Shown: piece by piece, positions 34,930 to 44,109 of the stretch
How the letters are laid out: the number at the start of each line of letters is the position of its first letter
Numbering within the stretch: position 1 is the first letter of the stretch
NCBI RefSeq assembly: GCF_000717025.1
Contig: NZ_JNXG01000021.1
Location: forward strand, 138,393 to 202,392
Direction of reading: 5' to 3'
DNA from: Streptomyces atroolivaceus
GTDB lineage: Bacteria; Actinomycetota; Actinomycetes; Streptomycetales; Streptomycetaceae
DNA: 64,000 bases
Translations under genes and position numbers: made by a program
The notes under the pieces: model-generated
Seen by the model: only the letters and a program-made list of their open reading frames with translations
What the model was told of the DNA's origin: nothing
Database searches by the model: none

Positions 34930-35368
34930 TCCGGAAGACCGGGTGGTCGGGGCAGGCGGCGAGGATCTCCGCGTCGGTCGACTTCGCGGTGACGCCCTGG
35001 AAGTACTGGTTGACCTCCCAGCCCCAGCGCTTCAGATAGGCGCGGACGATCCGTACCTTCTGCCCGTCGTCCGCGATCTCCACGGCGGTGAAGGCACGGA
35101 CCTTCCGTCCCACCTTCAGCTCTCCGCCCCCGGCCACGCGCATGTTGCGCACCCACTGGGAGTGGCCGCGGGCGGACACCAGGTACTGGACGCCGTCATA
35201 GCGGTGGGGGTTCACGGGGATGCGCTGCATCCGGCCGCTCCTGCGGCCCCGCACCGACATCTCGGCGGAGCCGAGGAGGCTGACGCCGTGGCGTGCCAGC
35301 CAGCCGACGACGCTGTTCAGCTTCTGTGCGAAGGCGTCGGCCTGGAGGTAGTACGGCTGCTGCGACAC
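34913..35368 (-). CDS. Deazaflavin (F420)-dependent nitroreductase family protein
   Basis: A 151-residue small split-barrel protein of the Ddn/DUF385 type. TFxxGRKSG-like features appear as MSVRGRRSGRMQRIPV, and SQWVRNMRV matches the NWxxNLxA segment that binds F420. Enzymes of this family use reduced F420 to reduce quinones or nitro compounds. GGGAG precedes the GTG start. A TetR gene is divergent, 126 bp away. Confidence 0.85.
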   Translation of the reverse strand: MSQQPYYLQADAFAQKLNSVVGWLARHGVSLLGSAEMSVRGRRSGRMQRIPVNPHRYDGVQYLVSARGHSQWVRNMRVAGGGELKVGRKVRAFTAVEIADDGQKVRIVRAYLKRWGWEVNQYFQGVTAKSTDAEILAACPDHPVFRITVVS

Positions 35369-35395
35369 GGTGACTCCCGCCGTTGTGAGAGCGGT

Positions 35396-35445
35396 GCTCT
35401 CGCTTGAGATCAGTGTGCATGAGTGCGGCGCTCAAAAGCAAGAGC
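35396..35445. promoter_or_regulatory. Imperfect dyad between Ddn-like and TetR genes
   Basis: GCTCTCGCTTGAG (35396-35408) and CTCAAAAGCAAGAGC (35431-35445) are reverse complements apart from two or three unpaired bases. It sits midway between the two divergent starts and is a candidate TetR operator. Confidence 0.45.
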
Positions 35446-35494
35446 GGTGATCTGGTTTGGGTTCGGTGCTCCGAACGCGTGGCACACTGATGTC

Positions 35495-36223
35495 ATGAGC
35501 ACCATTCGAGGAGCCAGAGAACGCGCGCGCATCGAAGTCACCGCGGCCATCAAGGACGAGGCCAGGAGACAACTCGCTGCCGAGGGCGCGGCGAAGCTCT
35601 CCCTGCGCGCCGTCGCCCGTGAACTCGGGATGGTGTCCTCCGCGCTCTACCGCTACTTCCCCAGCCGCGACGACCTGCTCACCGCACTCATCGTCGACGC
35701 CTACGACGCGATCGGCGAAGCGGCGGAAGCGGCCCACGCGAAGGCCGCCGGGCAAGCGGCTGTTCATCCAGCCCGATGGATGGCGGTCGCCTGCGACGTA
35801 CGGGACTGGGCTCTCGCCCACCCCCATGAGTACGCGCTGATCTACGGCTCGCCCGTCCCCGGCTACACCGCCCCGCAGGCAACGGTCGGTCCGGCCTCCC
35901 GCGTGGGCCAGGTCTTCATCGGTCTCGTGCGCGACGCCCACGTCGCCGAGGGACTCGCCGTTCCCTCGCTGGCCGCCGAGCTTCGTCCCGAGGCCACGCG
36001 TATGACAGCCGATCTGGCCGCCGATCTCCCACCCGCTGTCGTGGTGTCCCTGGTATCCGCGTGGGCGCAGCTCTTCGGGCTGATCTCCTTCGAGCTCTTC
36101 GGCCAGTTCAACCGGGTCGTCGAGGCACGCGAACAGCTCTTCCGGCAGGCCGTGCACGAGCTCGGACGCTCGGTCGGACTGCTGGACGGCCGGTCCGCGG
36201 GAGCCGCCGGTACGCGGATCTGA
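35495..36223 (+). CDS. TetR-family regulator
   Basis: A 242-residue repressor. The HTH is AKLSLRAVARELGMVSSALYRYFPSRDDLL (~residues 35-63). The C-terminal domain (WMAVACDVRDWALAHPHEYA) is of the TetR_C_13/WHG kind. There is no Shine-Dalgarno site before the ATG, so it may be leaderless. It probably controls the divergent F420-dependent gene. Confidence 0.9.
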   Translation: MSTIRGARERARIEVTAAIKDEARRQLAAEGAAKLSLRAVARELGMVSSALYRYFPSRDDLLTALIVDAYDAIGEAAEAAHAKAAGQAAVHPARWMAVACDVRDWALAHPHEYALIYGSPVPGYTAPQATVGPASRVGQVFIGLVRDAHVAEGLAVPSLAAELRPEATRMTADLAADLPPAVVVSLVSAWAQLFGLISFELFGQFNRVVEAREQLFRQAVHELGRSVGLLDGRSAGAAGTRI

Positions 36224-36365
36224 CGCGGAGCCGAGGAGGCGCGGCCGGCCGGCGGGCGGTGCCAGGAGTCGGGGCTCGTGCGCCCCGGCCGGCTGGGTTG
36301 AACGGGCGGCGGACGCCCTTCATCGGCCGTGCGGGGAGCGCGCCGGAGTCGTGCATTTATTGCGC

Positions 36366-36379
36366 GCGCACAGGTGCGC
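36366..36379. promoter_or_regulatory. Palindrome GCGCAC-AG-GTGCGC overlapping the marR promoter
   Basis: Perfect 6-bp arms 23 bp before the MarR start codon. TAGCGT (36391-36396) is a plausible -10 box six bases before the ATG, so the palindrome covers the expected -35 region. It is a likely autorepression site. Confidence 0.5.
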
Positions 36380-36402
36380 CGGCCCTCTGTTAGCGTGCGG
36401 TC

Positions 36403-36804
36403 ATGGCAGCGAAGAAGTCCGAGCAGGCGCTGGTCGGCGAGTGGCGCGAGATGCTCGCGTTGCACGCCAGGACTCTGGGCGAGCTCGATCGCGCTCTGGG
36501 CGGTCACGGTCTGGGGGCCAGCGACTTCGAGGTCCTGGACGTCCTCGCGGACGCTGCGGCCGAGGGTGGCGCCGCCTGTCTTCGCGTTCAGGAGATCGCT
36601 TCCCGGGTCCATCTCAGCCAGAGCGCGCTGTCGAGGCTCGTGGCGCGGCTGGAGAGGGACGGGCTCGTGCGCCGCGCGATGTGCAGTGAGGACCGCCGCG
36701 GGGTACGAGTCGAGCTGACGGATGCCGGCCGGGTCCGCCACACGGAGGCCAGGCCGGCGCAGCGGGCGGTGCTTTCCCGGATGCTGAACCGGACCGGGGC
36801 CTGA
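36403..36804 (+). CDS. MarR-family regulator
   Basis: A 133-residue winged-helix repressor. LRVQEIASRVHLSQSALSRLVARL is the HTH and EDRRGVRVELTDAGR the wing. The final helix is short, and the last codons run into a 33-bp tandem repeat, so the C-terminus may be recent. No Shine-Dalgarno site is seen before the ATG. Targets other than itself are unknown. Confidence 0.88.
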   Translation: MAAKKSEQALVGEWREMLALHARTLGELDRALGGHGLGASDFEVLDVLADAAAEGGAACLRVQEIASRVHLSQSALSRLVARLERDGLVRRAMCSEDRRGVRVELTDAGRVRHTEARPAQRAVLSRMLNRTGA

Positions 36805-36897
36805 ACCGAGCCGGGGCACGGAGCGGCGGAAGCCTGGACCAAGCCGAAGCACGGAGCGGTGGGGGCCTGGACCAAGCCGGTCCCGGACCGGTCCAGG
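36799..36897 (+). repeat. 33-bp tandem repeat, three units
   Basis: Units at 36799-36831, 36832-36864 and 36865-36897 each begin GCCTGRACC. The first two are close matches through GCACGGAGCGG; the third diverges in its second half. The first unit overlaps the end of the MarR gene. The period is a multiple of three, so slippage could extend the protein only if the stop were lost. Confidence 0.75.
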
Positions 36898-36987
36898 GCG
36901 CAGAGGCGGCAAGGGCCTGAACGGCTGCGGGGCCTGACCCGCCTGAGCCCTTACGGCCGCGCGCCGCTCTCCGCTCTCCGCTCATGC

Positions 36988-37728
36988 TCAGACGACAGCG
37001 GAGTTCTCGGCCCACAGTTCGGCGACCTCGCGGTCTCCCGACAGCTCCACGGACGAGAGCGGCAGACGATTCCACAGCACCAGGAAGAGCTCCTCGGCCG
37101 TGCCGCTCAGCGTGCAGTCGGCGGGCGTGTCCAGGGCGTCGCCCCCGCGGATCGTGAGCGGCGCGTCGCCCGACAGCCGTACGGTCCACATCGCGTCCGT
37201 GTCCGACGCCCGCACCCGGAGTACGCGCGGGGCGACCGTGCGTACCCGGCTCTTGGCGCGGGCGTGGAACCCGGCCAGCAGTTCGTCGATGCCGTCCGCC
37301 GCGTGCGCCGCCGCCACGGGCGTCAGCGGGCCGCCCCGCGCCGACTCGGCGTCGACCCGGTGAACCCTGGTCTCGTGCGTCTGCCGGCGAGCCCAGAAGT
37401 CGAGCGAGGACGGCGAAGGGAAGAAGGTCCAGCACTCCAGGTCGGCGGGCGCGGCCCGCAGTGAGTCGACCAGCAGGCGGTGGCCCTCGCTGAAGCGGTC
37501 GAACAGCGCCTCACCGTCCAGGTCGGGCTCCTCGCACGCCGGGTGGCGCGTCCCGTGGCCCTCGACGACGATTGCGGTCGCCCAGCGGTGCACCATCCCG
37601 GTGTGCCTGAGAAGATCGCGGATCCGCCACCCCGGGCAGGTCGGGACGGGGGCCTCCGGCCCCGCCTCGCGGGCGGCGGAGACGAGTGCGCGGCCTTCAG
37701 CAACGAGGGCTGTCAGGTGTTCCGTCAT
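36988..37728 (-). CDS. Maleylpyruvate isomerase-type mycothiol-dependent enzyme
   Basis: A 246-residue member of the DinB/MDMPI family. VPTCPGWRIRDLLRHTGMVH is the N-terminal helix pair with the metal-binding His, and RRQTHETRVHRVDAE supplies the HxxxH ligands. The C-terminal MDMPI_C domain (~155-246) follows. Such enzymes use mycothiol as thiol cofactor in actinobacteria. The substrate is not known. ATG 37728 lacks a strong ribosome site; GTG 37734 is an alternative. Confidence 0.88.
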   Translation of the reverse strand: MTEHLTALVAEGRALVSAAREAGPEAPVPTCPGWRIRDLLRHTGMVHRWATAIVVEGHGTRHPACEEPDLDGEALFDRFSEGHRLLVDSLRAAPADLECWTFFPSPSSLDFWARRQTHETRVHRVDAESARGGPLTPVAAAHAADGIDELLAGFHARAKSRVRTVAPRVLRVRASDTDAMWTVRLSGDAPLTIRGGDALDTPADCTLSGTAEELFLVLWNRLPLSSVELSGDREVAELWAENSAVV

Positions 37729-37757
37729 CTGCACGTGACGAGTGTGCCAGAGCCGCG

Positions 37758-38126
37758 TCAGGCGCCCTGGGGATGCGCCGAGCGGCCCCGGCGGGGGCCG
37801 CGGACCAGCCGGGAGAACCAGCCGAGCGCGCAGGCCTGTACGAGCACCGAAACGACCAGGGAGAGATAGACGAACCAGGCGGGTCCTCCGGTGTCCGCCC
37901 CGGTCATCGCGCCGCCGAGGAGGAAGAGGAACACGGTCGGCGCGGCGAGGAAGAACAGCCATACGCCGGCGAACGAGGCATCGTCGTGGGACACGAACAG
38001 TGTGTCCACAGCGACGAACACCGCGGCCGCCAGGACGAGGCCGAGGTAGATCCGCGAAGCCGTGTTGCCGAAGGTCAGTCGAATGAGCGTGCGCAACTGC
38101 GGGTTGTTCGTCACCTGGTGGCTCAT
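37758..38126 (-). CDS. SCO4225-type small membrane protein
   Basis: A 122-residue protein with three or four transmembrane helices (~30-50, 58-80, 90-110). FGNTASRIYLGLV and HDDASFAGVWLFFLAAPTVF match the family named after S. coelicolor SCO4225. GGGGAG lies 6 nt before the ATG. The role is unknown. A perfect palindrome lies ~60 bp upstream. Confidence 0.8.
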   Translation of the reverse strand: MSHQVTNNPQLRTLIRLTFGNTASRIYLGLVLAAAVFVAVDTLFVSHDDASFAGVWLFFLAAPTVFLFLLGGAMTGADTGGPAWFVYLSLVVSVLVQACALGWFSRLVRGPRRGRSAHPQGA

Positions 38127-38184
38127 GTCCGCTCCCCGTGGATGGTTGATGCTTCCATCGTGCGGCGGAGGAGTAGCCAGCGCC

Positions 38185-38200
38185 TGAGTACGACTACTCA
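38185..38200. promoter_or_regulatory. Perfect dyad TGAGTA-CGAC-TACTCA
   Basis: A 16-bp site with 6-bp arms upstream of the SCO4225-type gene (59 bp from its start), in the divergent region with the ROK regulator. The shape is like response-regulator (NarL/LuxR class) or TetR operators; the factor is unknown. Confidence 0.5.
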
Positions 38201-38417
38201 ATCGCTCGGGTGTTCGTCGCGTCGCGCACTGTCCGGCCCGGTGCCGTCACGCCTAGGCGGCGAGCAGGGTCACCGTGGTGAGGGTCACGGTTTGTTCACT
38301 CATGGCACAAAGTGCAGGACAGGGGGTGCCGAGGAAGACCGCAAGGCCGCTGCCCGGTGAACGCTGCGGGACGCGGGAGCGTCGGCAACGGCCCCGGATC
38401 ATGGGAGACTCGCCCCC

Positions 38418-39632
38418 ATGAACGGCAAGTCGACCACCACGCGGACGAAGCTGGAGAGAGGCCGCAGCGCGCTCGGGCCCGCCCTGGAACTCGTGCACAC
38501 AGGACGCGCTCCCACCCGCGCCGTGCTGACCTCCGAACTCGGTGTCACGCGGGCCACCGCGGGTGCGGTTGCCGCGGAGCTCGAGGCGCTCGGGCTCATC
38601 AAGGTCGACTCGAGCCCCGGCTCCGCCGCCGGTTCGCAGGGCCGCCCCTCGCACCGGCTGTCCGTCCGCGACAGCGGTCCCGTCGTCCTCGCCGCCCAGG
38701 TGCACGCCGACGGGTTCCGTGCCGCGCTCGTGGGGCTCGGGGGCAGGATCGTGGCCACCGTGCCGGGCTGCGTCGCCGTGATGGCCGATCCCGCGCAGGT
38801 CCTCGGCGAGGTCGTGGAGGCCGGAGCCCAACTCCTGCGTGAGAGCGGGCTGCGCTGCGTCGGTGCGGGGCTCGCGGTGCCCTCCGCGGTGGCCGAACCC
38901 GAGGGAACGGCGCTCAACCCGCTGCACATCGCCTGGCCGGCCGGAGCGCCGGTCCGGGACATCTTCTCCGCCTGCGTACGCGCCGCAGGCATCAACGGCC
39001 CCGCGTTCACCGGCAACGACGTCAACCTCACCGCGCTCGCCGAGCACCGGCACGGCGCCGGGCGCGGTGCCCAGCACCTGCTCTGCGTCGCCACCGGCCA
39101 CCGGGGAGTGGGCGGTGCCCTCGTCCTGGACGGCCGCCTGCACAGCGGGAGTTCGGGGCTGGCCCTGGAGGTGGGGCACCTCACCGTGAACGCCGAAGGC
39201 CGCCCCTGCCACTGCGGCGGCCGGGGCTGCCTCGACGTCGAGACGGACCCCCTCGCCTTCCTCACCGCGGCCCGCCGGGAGCCCGGCCCCGAGGAGTCGC
39301 TGCTCAAGCAGTCCGGCGACCTGCTGCGCGCGGAGTACGGCGACCCCGCTGTGCGGGCCGCCGCGGAGGAGCTGATCGACCGGCTCGGCCTCGGCCTCGC
39401 CGGGCTGGTCAACATCCTCAACCCGGACCGGATCATCCTGGGCGGGCTGCACCGCGACCTCCTGGAAGCAGACCCCGAACGGCTGAGGGCCGTGGTCGCC
39501 GACCGCAGCCTGTGGGGCCGCAGCGGCAGCGTGCCGATCCTGGCCTGCACCCTGGATCACAACAGCCTGGTCGGCGCGGCCGAACTGGCCTGGCAGCCCG
39601 TACTCGACGACCCGCTGGCCGCGCTGGCCTGA
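38418..39632 (+). CDS. ROK-family transcriptional regulator
   Basis: A 404-residue NagC/XylR-type protein. An N-terminal winged HTH (~15-65, RAVLTSELGVTRATAGAVAA) precedes a sugar-binding ROK domain with the zinc motif GHLTVNAEGRPCHCGGRGCL. The kinase loop is degenerate, as is usual in ROK repressors. It probably responds to a sugar or sugar phosphate; no transport genes adjoin it. Confidence 0.9.
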   Translation: MNGKSTTTRTKLERGRSALGPALELVHTGRAPTRAVLTSELGVTRATAGAVAAELEALGLIKVDSSPGSAAGSQGRPSHRLSVRDSGPVVLAAQVHADGFRAALVGLGGRIVATVPGCVAVMADPAQVLGEVVEAGAQLLRESGLRCVGAGLAVPSAVAEPEGTALNPLHIAWPAGAPVRDIFSACVRAAGINGPAFTGNDVNLTALAEHRHGAGRGAQHLLCVATGHRGVGGALVLDGRLHSGSSGLALEVGHLTVNAEGRPCHCGGRGCLDVETDPLAFLTAARREPGPEESLLKQSGDLLRAEYGDPAVRAAAEELIDRLGLGLAGLVNILNPDRIILGGLHRDLLEADPERLRAVVADRSLWGRSGSVPILACTLDHNSLVGAAELAWQPVLDDPLAALA

Positions 39633-40014
39633 CGACCATGCGAAGAGTGCGGGCGTCGGGCGGTCGGAACCGGCTCGCTCAACAGCCGGCGGGTCGGGCA
39701 GGGGCCGTCCACGGCGTGGTCCGCCTGCGAAGGGCCGTCGAACACCGGGGACGCGCCCACCCCGGCTGCGCGGCCACGGCGGGGAACGGGTACACCCGGC
39801 TCGAGGATCACCGCCGCGGCCTTCCGGCCCCGGCGTGACCGGCCCGGCCTCGGCCACCCGTCAGCCGCGAGCCCTACGGCCGCTACGACAAGGACGGCCC
39901 CTCATGACCGTGACAGGCGGCTGAGGCGCGGAGGCGAGACGGACGGAGCGCGTCGACCGCTGGGGGCCGACGCGCTCCTGGCCGCGCGGTGTGGGGCGCG
40001 CGGCCTCGGCCCGG
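39633..40014. other. No recognisable gene
   Basis: About 380 bp between the ROK regulator and the convergent kinase-like gene. Frames of 84-113 codons exist on both strands but lack ribosome sites and family resemblance. I see no strong repeat or hairpin. Confidence 0.5.
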
Positions 40015-40539
40015 TCAGCCGACGACGGCCGACCGGCCCCGTGCACCTGCGGCTGTCGGCTCCACGAGTCCCGCGATGTCCGAGGGAAAGGGGCCGTCGG
40101 TCGTCGACCCGTACACCGGGAGCGGGGGCAGGACGGTGGTGAAGGACGGTGCGGGCAGGGTGAACCAGATGACCTTTCCCGCGCCATCGCTCGGTCGTAC
40201 ACCCCAGCTCTCGCTGACCGCGGCGATCATCGCCAGTCCGCGCCCGGAGGTGGCGGACGAATCGGCGTCGCAGATGGTCGGCAGCCGGGGGTCGTGGTCG
40301 TGGACGGACACCGTCAGCCGGTCGAGCAGCAGCTCGATCTCGACGGTGCATGATTTGTCCGGCTGTGCGTGCCGGTGGACATTGGTCAGCAGTTCGGTGA
40401 CACCGAGCGCTGCATGGTCGATCAGAGGATCGAGATGCCAGTAGCGCAGTTGCGCCGAAATGATTCTGCGGACCTGACCGATCCGCGACGGCAGGGCTTG
40501 GAGCTCCACCGCGCAGTGCCTGCTTGGCTCGCTGATCAC
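40015..40539 (-). CDS. ATP-binding anti-sigma/histidine-kinase-like protein
   Basis: A 174-residue HATPase_c_2 (RsbW/SpoIIAB-like) protein. The N box is GVTELLTNVHRHA, the G1 box VHDHDPRLPTI and the G2 box SGRGLAMIAAV. Such proteins bind ATP and usually act as anti-sigma factors or serine kinases in stress and development. GGGGAG precedes the GTG at 40539. The last ~50 residues are a Pro/Gly-rich tail. Confidence 0.88.
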   Translation of the reverse strand: MISEPSRHCAVELQALPSRIGQVRRIISAQLRYWHLDPLIDHAALGVTELLTNVHRHAQPDKSCTVEIELLLDRLTVSVHDHDPRLPTICDADSSATSGRGLAMIAAVSESWGVRPSDGAGKVIWFTLPAPSFTTVLPPLPVYGSTTDGPFPSDIAGLVEPTAAGARGRSAVVG

Positions 40540-40752
40540 GGCTGCGACTCCCCGAAATAGGTCCGGAAGAAGACGAAGGAACGGATCCAGCAGATGGCTG
40601 GCTGCTGTTTCTGGTCATGCGTGGTCCGCCCTGCGTGGCTCCCGGCGAGTCGGCTTCCGCTGTCACCGCCGGTGCACCATCAGTGACGTGTGACCAGCGT
40701 GACTCAGGGGTTTGGGCTCCGCAACTCGCGGTGTCCGTACCGGACCGTAGCG

Positions 40753-41115
40753 TCAGGTCCGCCGTCCCGCGGCGCCCCGCAGCGCCTCCAGGAATCTGCG
40801 GACCGGCGCCGCTCCTCCCGGTCTGCGGTTGCGCTGGCCCATGGTCAGCCGGTACCGCACCCCGTTGATACGGGTGACTGCCGAGTCCGAGGCCAGGAAC
40901 CACGGCTTCCCGGCGCTCACCGTCGTCACCGGGGCGCTGGCGATCTCCCGTCCGTTGCTCGTCAGCAGCGCGATCCGGCCATCCTTGACGATCACTTGGC
41001 CGGCCCTCGTCAGCGACCGCGCCCATCGTTGGATCCTCACGTCGCTCGCACGGAACTCCACGACGCCGAACTCCGGCGCACCGAAATCCGCAGCGCTGAA
41101 CTCTGTCTCGGCCAT
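40753..41115 (-). CDS. Hypothetical protein, 120 aa
   Basis: A basic soluble protein with beta-rich pattern ([20 protein letters not shown] and onward) similar to small Streptomyces PH-like or single-barrel proteins. An AAGGGGGG site precedes the ATG. It lies 213 bp upstream of the ATP-binding gene in the same direction. No function is assigned. Confidence 0.6.
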   Translation of the reverse strand: MAETEFSAADFGAPEFGVVEFRASDVRIQRWARSLTRAGQVIVKDGRIALLTSNGREIASAPVTTVSAGKPWFLASDSAVTRINGVRYRLTMGQRNRRPGGAAPVRRFLEALRGAAGRRT

Positions 41116-41351
41116 GGCGACTTCGCCCCCCTTGTACCGGCTTCTGCAAGTCTGCCCGCGGACAGGGCCCGTGCACCAGGCCTCTTCACCATCGATTGCC
41201 CGCCGGGACCGGATCCGGGGTCTCTCCGGAGCGCGAGCGCCCGGGACGACCGGGCCAAGGGAGGCCTATGGGCCGTCAAAGTGAACGTTTGTGCAGGTGG
41301 GGGGAATATCGTGGGTCCAGGCCGTACCGCCGTCACCCGAAGGAGACCGTG

Positions 41352-42485
41352 ATGGACACCAGCGAGCACACACCTGGCGGTGGCGTGATGGAGACCGTGG
41401 ACGTCGACCGGAGCGATCCGGACTACCGGGCCTGGCTCAAGGAAGCGGTGCGCAAGGTCCAGGCCGACGCCAACCGGTCGGCGGACACGCATCTCCTGCG
41501 CTTTCCACTGCCGGAGCACTGGAACATCGATCTCTACCTCAAGGACGAGTCGACGCACCCGACGGGAAGCCTCAAGCACCGGCTCGCCCGCTCACTCTTC
41601 CTCTACGGGCTGTGCAACGGCTGGATCCGCCGGGGGAAACCGGTCATCGAGGCCTCCAGTGGTTCGACGGCCGTCTCGGAGGCGTACTTCGCGAAGCTGA
41701 TCGGCGTGCCGTTCATCGCGGTGATGCCCCGGACCACCAGCCCCGAGAAGTGCCGTCTGATCGAATTCCACGGCGGCCAGTGCCACTTCGTCGACGACTC
41801 CCGCCGTCTGTACGAGGAGTCGGCCGCCCTCGCGGCCGAGACCGGCGGCCACTACATGGACCAGTTCACCTACGCCGAGCGTGCCACCGACTGGCGGGGG
41901 AACAACAACATCGCCGAGTCCATCTACCAGCAGCTCAGGCTGGAGCGGTACCCCGAGCCCGCCTGGATCGTCGCCACCGCCGGCACCGGCGGCACCTCCG
42001 CGACCATCGGGCGCTACGTCCGCTACATGCAGCACGACACACGGATCTGCGTGCCCGACCCCGAGAACTCGTGCTTCTTCGACGGATGGACCCGGCACGA
42101 TCAGCTGGCGACCAGCGACTGCGGCTCACGCATCGAAGGCATCGGCAGACCCCGGATGGAGCCGAGCTTCGTGCCCGGCGCCGTCGACAGGATGATGAAG
42201 GTTCCCGACGCGGCCAGCGTCGCGGCGGTCCGGGTGCTGGCGCGCGCCATCGGCCGCAAGGCGGGCGGCTCGACCGGCACCGGGCTGTGGAGCGCCTTCA
42301 AACTCGTGGCCGAGATGGTGGAGAGAGGGAGTACCGGAAGCATCGTCACGCTGTTCTGCGACCCGGGCGACCGCTATCTCGACAAGTACTACTCGGACGA
42401 CTGGCTGAGCGAGCAGGGACTGGACATCCGGCCGTACACGGAGACGATCGACCACTTCCTGGCCACCGGCACCTGGCCCGCCTGA
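41352..42485 (+). CDS. PLP-dependent cysteine synthase-like enzyme (Cds1-type cysteine desulfhydrase)
   Basis: A 377-residue fold-type II PLP enzyme. [14 protein letters not shown] carries the Schiff-base Lys75, [10 protein letters not shown] the substrate carboxylate loop, and [16 protein letters not shown] the phosphate-binding Gly-rich loop. Its overall pattern resembles mycobacterial Cds1 (Rv3684), which releases sulfide from cysteine, more than CysK. A GAAGGAGA site lies before the ATG. It could handle cysteine or build a sulfur amino acid. Confidence 0.87.
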   Translation: MDTSEHTPGGGVMETVDVDRSDPDYRAWLKEAVRKVQADANRSADTHLLRFPLPEHWNIDLYLKDESTHPTGSLKHRLARSLFLYGLCNGWIRRGKPVIEASSGSTAVSEAYFAKLIGVPFIAVMPRTTSPEKCRLIEFHGGQCHFVDDSRRLYEESAALAAETGGHYMDQFTYAERATDWRGNNNIAESIYQQLRLERYPEPAWIVATAGTGGTSATIGRYVRYMQHDTRICVPDPENSCFFDGWTRHDQLATSDCGSRIEGIGRPRMEPSFVPGAVDRMMKVPDAASVAAVRVLARAIGRKAGGSTGTGLWSAFKLVAEMVERGSTGSIVTLFCDPGDRYLDKYYSDDWLSEQGLDIRPYTETIDHFLATGTWPA

Positions 42486-42518
42486 GCCGGGCGGGAGGCA
42501 CAGTCCTCCACGCGGGTT

Positions 42519-42953
42519 TCAGTCCTCCAGCAGAACTCCGAGCTCGCGGGCGAAGACCCGCCGGCCGACGGTCGCCAGCACTGGATCGAGCCAGCGTGGC
42601 AGCAGCCTCACGCGCAGCTCCTCCACCCAGATCACATGCGAGCCCGAGCCGGTCGGACAGACGTCGATCGACGCGCGGCCGCGCACGACGGAACCTCGCT
42701 TCTCCAGCCGGCACACCCCTGCCCGGCCGGAAGCGGGCGGGGTCCACCGCACCACTTCCATCGGATCGTCGAATCCCAGCGGTCCCACTCCGGTACGGGC
42801 CACGAAGACCGTCCCGGCCCGGGTGGGCTCGCCCGTCGGGACGGTGACCGAGGTCAGGGGCACGGTCCCGCCGTGCCGCTCCCAGTCGGTCACCCGTCGC
42901 CAGGCCTCGGAGGCGGGGAGGGAAGTGAAGCGCTCGATACGGAATACGGCCAC
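42519..42953 (-). CDS. SRPBCC-fold (polyketide cyclase/START-like) protein
   Basis: A 144-residue helix-grip protein (FRIERFTSLPASEAWRRVTD at the start, RLLPRWLDPVLATVGRRVF in the long C-terminal helix), expected to bind a hydrophobic ligand. The GTG start has no ribosome site, but TAGTAT (complement of 42960-42965) lies six bases upstream, so the mRNA is probably leaderless. Ligand unknown. Confidence 0.82.
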   Translation of the reverse strand: MAVFRIERFTSLPASEAWRRVTDWERHGGTVPLTSVTVPTGEPTRAGTVFVARTGVGPLGFDDPMEVVRWTPPASGRAGVCRLEKRGSVVRGRASIDVCPTGSGSHVIWVEELRVRLLPRWLDPVLATVGRRVFARELGVLLED

Positions 42954-43022
42954 AGCCCGATACTAGGACGTCCGTCGCCCGCGAGCAGCGGAGCGGAAGG
43001 CGCGGGCGGCCCCCGGCGGCGC

Positions 43023-43853
43023 CTACTCGTCCGGCTGTCCGCCCGCCACCACCAGGCCGGGCAGGTGTTCCTCGATCTCCTGCCTTGCGGTGTCCGGCAG
43101 GCCCGCGTCCGTGACGAAGGCGTCCACCTCGTCGAGCGCCGCGAACGAACTCAGCCCCACCGTGCCCCACTTGGTGTGGTCCGCGACCACGACGACGCGC
43201 CTGGCCGCTCGGACGAAGCGGCGGTTCGTCTCGGCCTCCGCGAGGTTCGGCGTGGAAAGACCGGCCTCGACCGAGATGCCGTGCACGCCGAGAAAGAGGA
43301 CGTCGAAGTGGAGTGAGCCGATCGCGCGGTCCGCGACCGGCCCGACGAGCGAGTCCGAAGGAGTGCGGACCCCGCCGGTCAGGACCACCGTGGCCGCTCC
43401 GGCCCGTGCCCCGCCCGCCGCCGTCGGACGCTGCGCGCCGTGGAACACATCGGCGACCCGCACCGAATTCGTCACCACGGTCAGCCCCGGCACGTCCAGG
43501 AGATGCCGGGCCAGTGCGAACGTCGTCGTACCGCCGGAGAGCGCGATCGCGCTGCCGGGCACCGCCATCGTGGCCGCCGCGCGCGCGATGGCCTCCTTGG
43601 CACTGAGCTCGAGCGTCGACTTGGCCTCGAAACCGGGCTCGTGCGTGCTCGCCTCGACGACGGGGACGGCTCCGCCGTGCACCTTCTCGATGACGCCCTG
43701 GCGTGCCAGTGCGTCCAGGTCCCGCCGGACGGTCATGTCGGAGACGCTCAGCTTGCGGGTCAGCTCGTTGACCCGGACCCCGCCGCGCTTGCGCACATCG
43801 TCGAGAATGAGCGCACGCCGCTGCTCCGCGAGCAGGTTCTGATTCTCGCTCAA
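43023..43853 (-). CDS. DeoR/GlpR-family regulator
   Basis: A 276-residue sugar-phosphate-responsive repressor. VNELTRKLSVSDMTVRRDLD is the HTH, KVHGGAV the hinge, and the C-terminal domain (ALSGGTTTFALARHL, LGVHGISVEAGLSTPN, VVADHTKWG) is the phosphosugar isomerase-like sensor. A TTG start at 43853 is the best fit, though the ribosome site is weak. Its targets are not adjacent. Confidence 0.88.
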   Translation of the reverse strand: MSENQNLLAEQRRALILDDVRKRGGVRVNELTRKLSVSDMTVRRDLDALARQGVIEKVHGGAVPVVEASTHEPGFEAKSTLELSAKEAIARAAATMAVPGSAIALSGGTTTFALARHLLDVPGLTVVTNSVRVADVFHGAQRPTAAGGARAGAATVVLTGGVRTPSDSLVGPVADRAIGSLHFDVLFLGVHGISVEAGLSTPNLAEAETNRRFVRAARRVVVVADHTKWGTVGLSSFAALDEVDAFVTDAGLPDTARQEIEEHLPGLVVAGGQPDE

Positions 43854-44109
43854 CGCCGGGACCCGGTCCTTCCCTCTGGCCGCACCGTCCGGCAGCGGTC
43901 CTGCGGACGCCCTCATCCTCCCACGCACTTCCGGGGGCGGTCCCACTGGGGAGATTCGGTGAGAGCGGGTGCGGTGAGCACCTTCCGTCCGCGATGGTGG
44001 TGACTGCGCATCAGTTCAGGCCCCGACCCGCGCATCGGTTCAGGCCCCAGCCCCCAGCCGCCCCTCCCGCCGGCCCCGAGCCGACGGTCCAGAGAGCGAG
44101 TCACCGACC

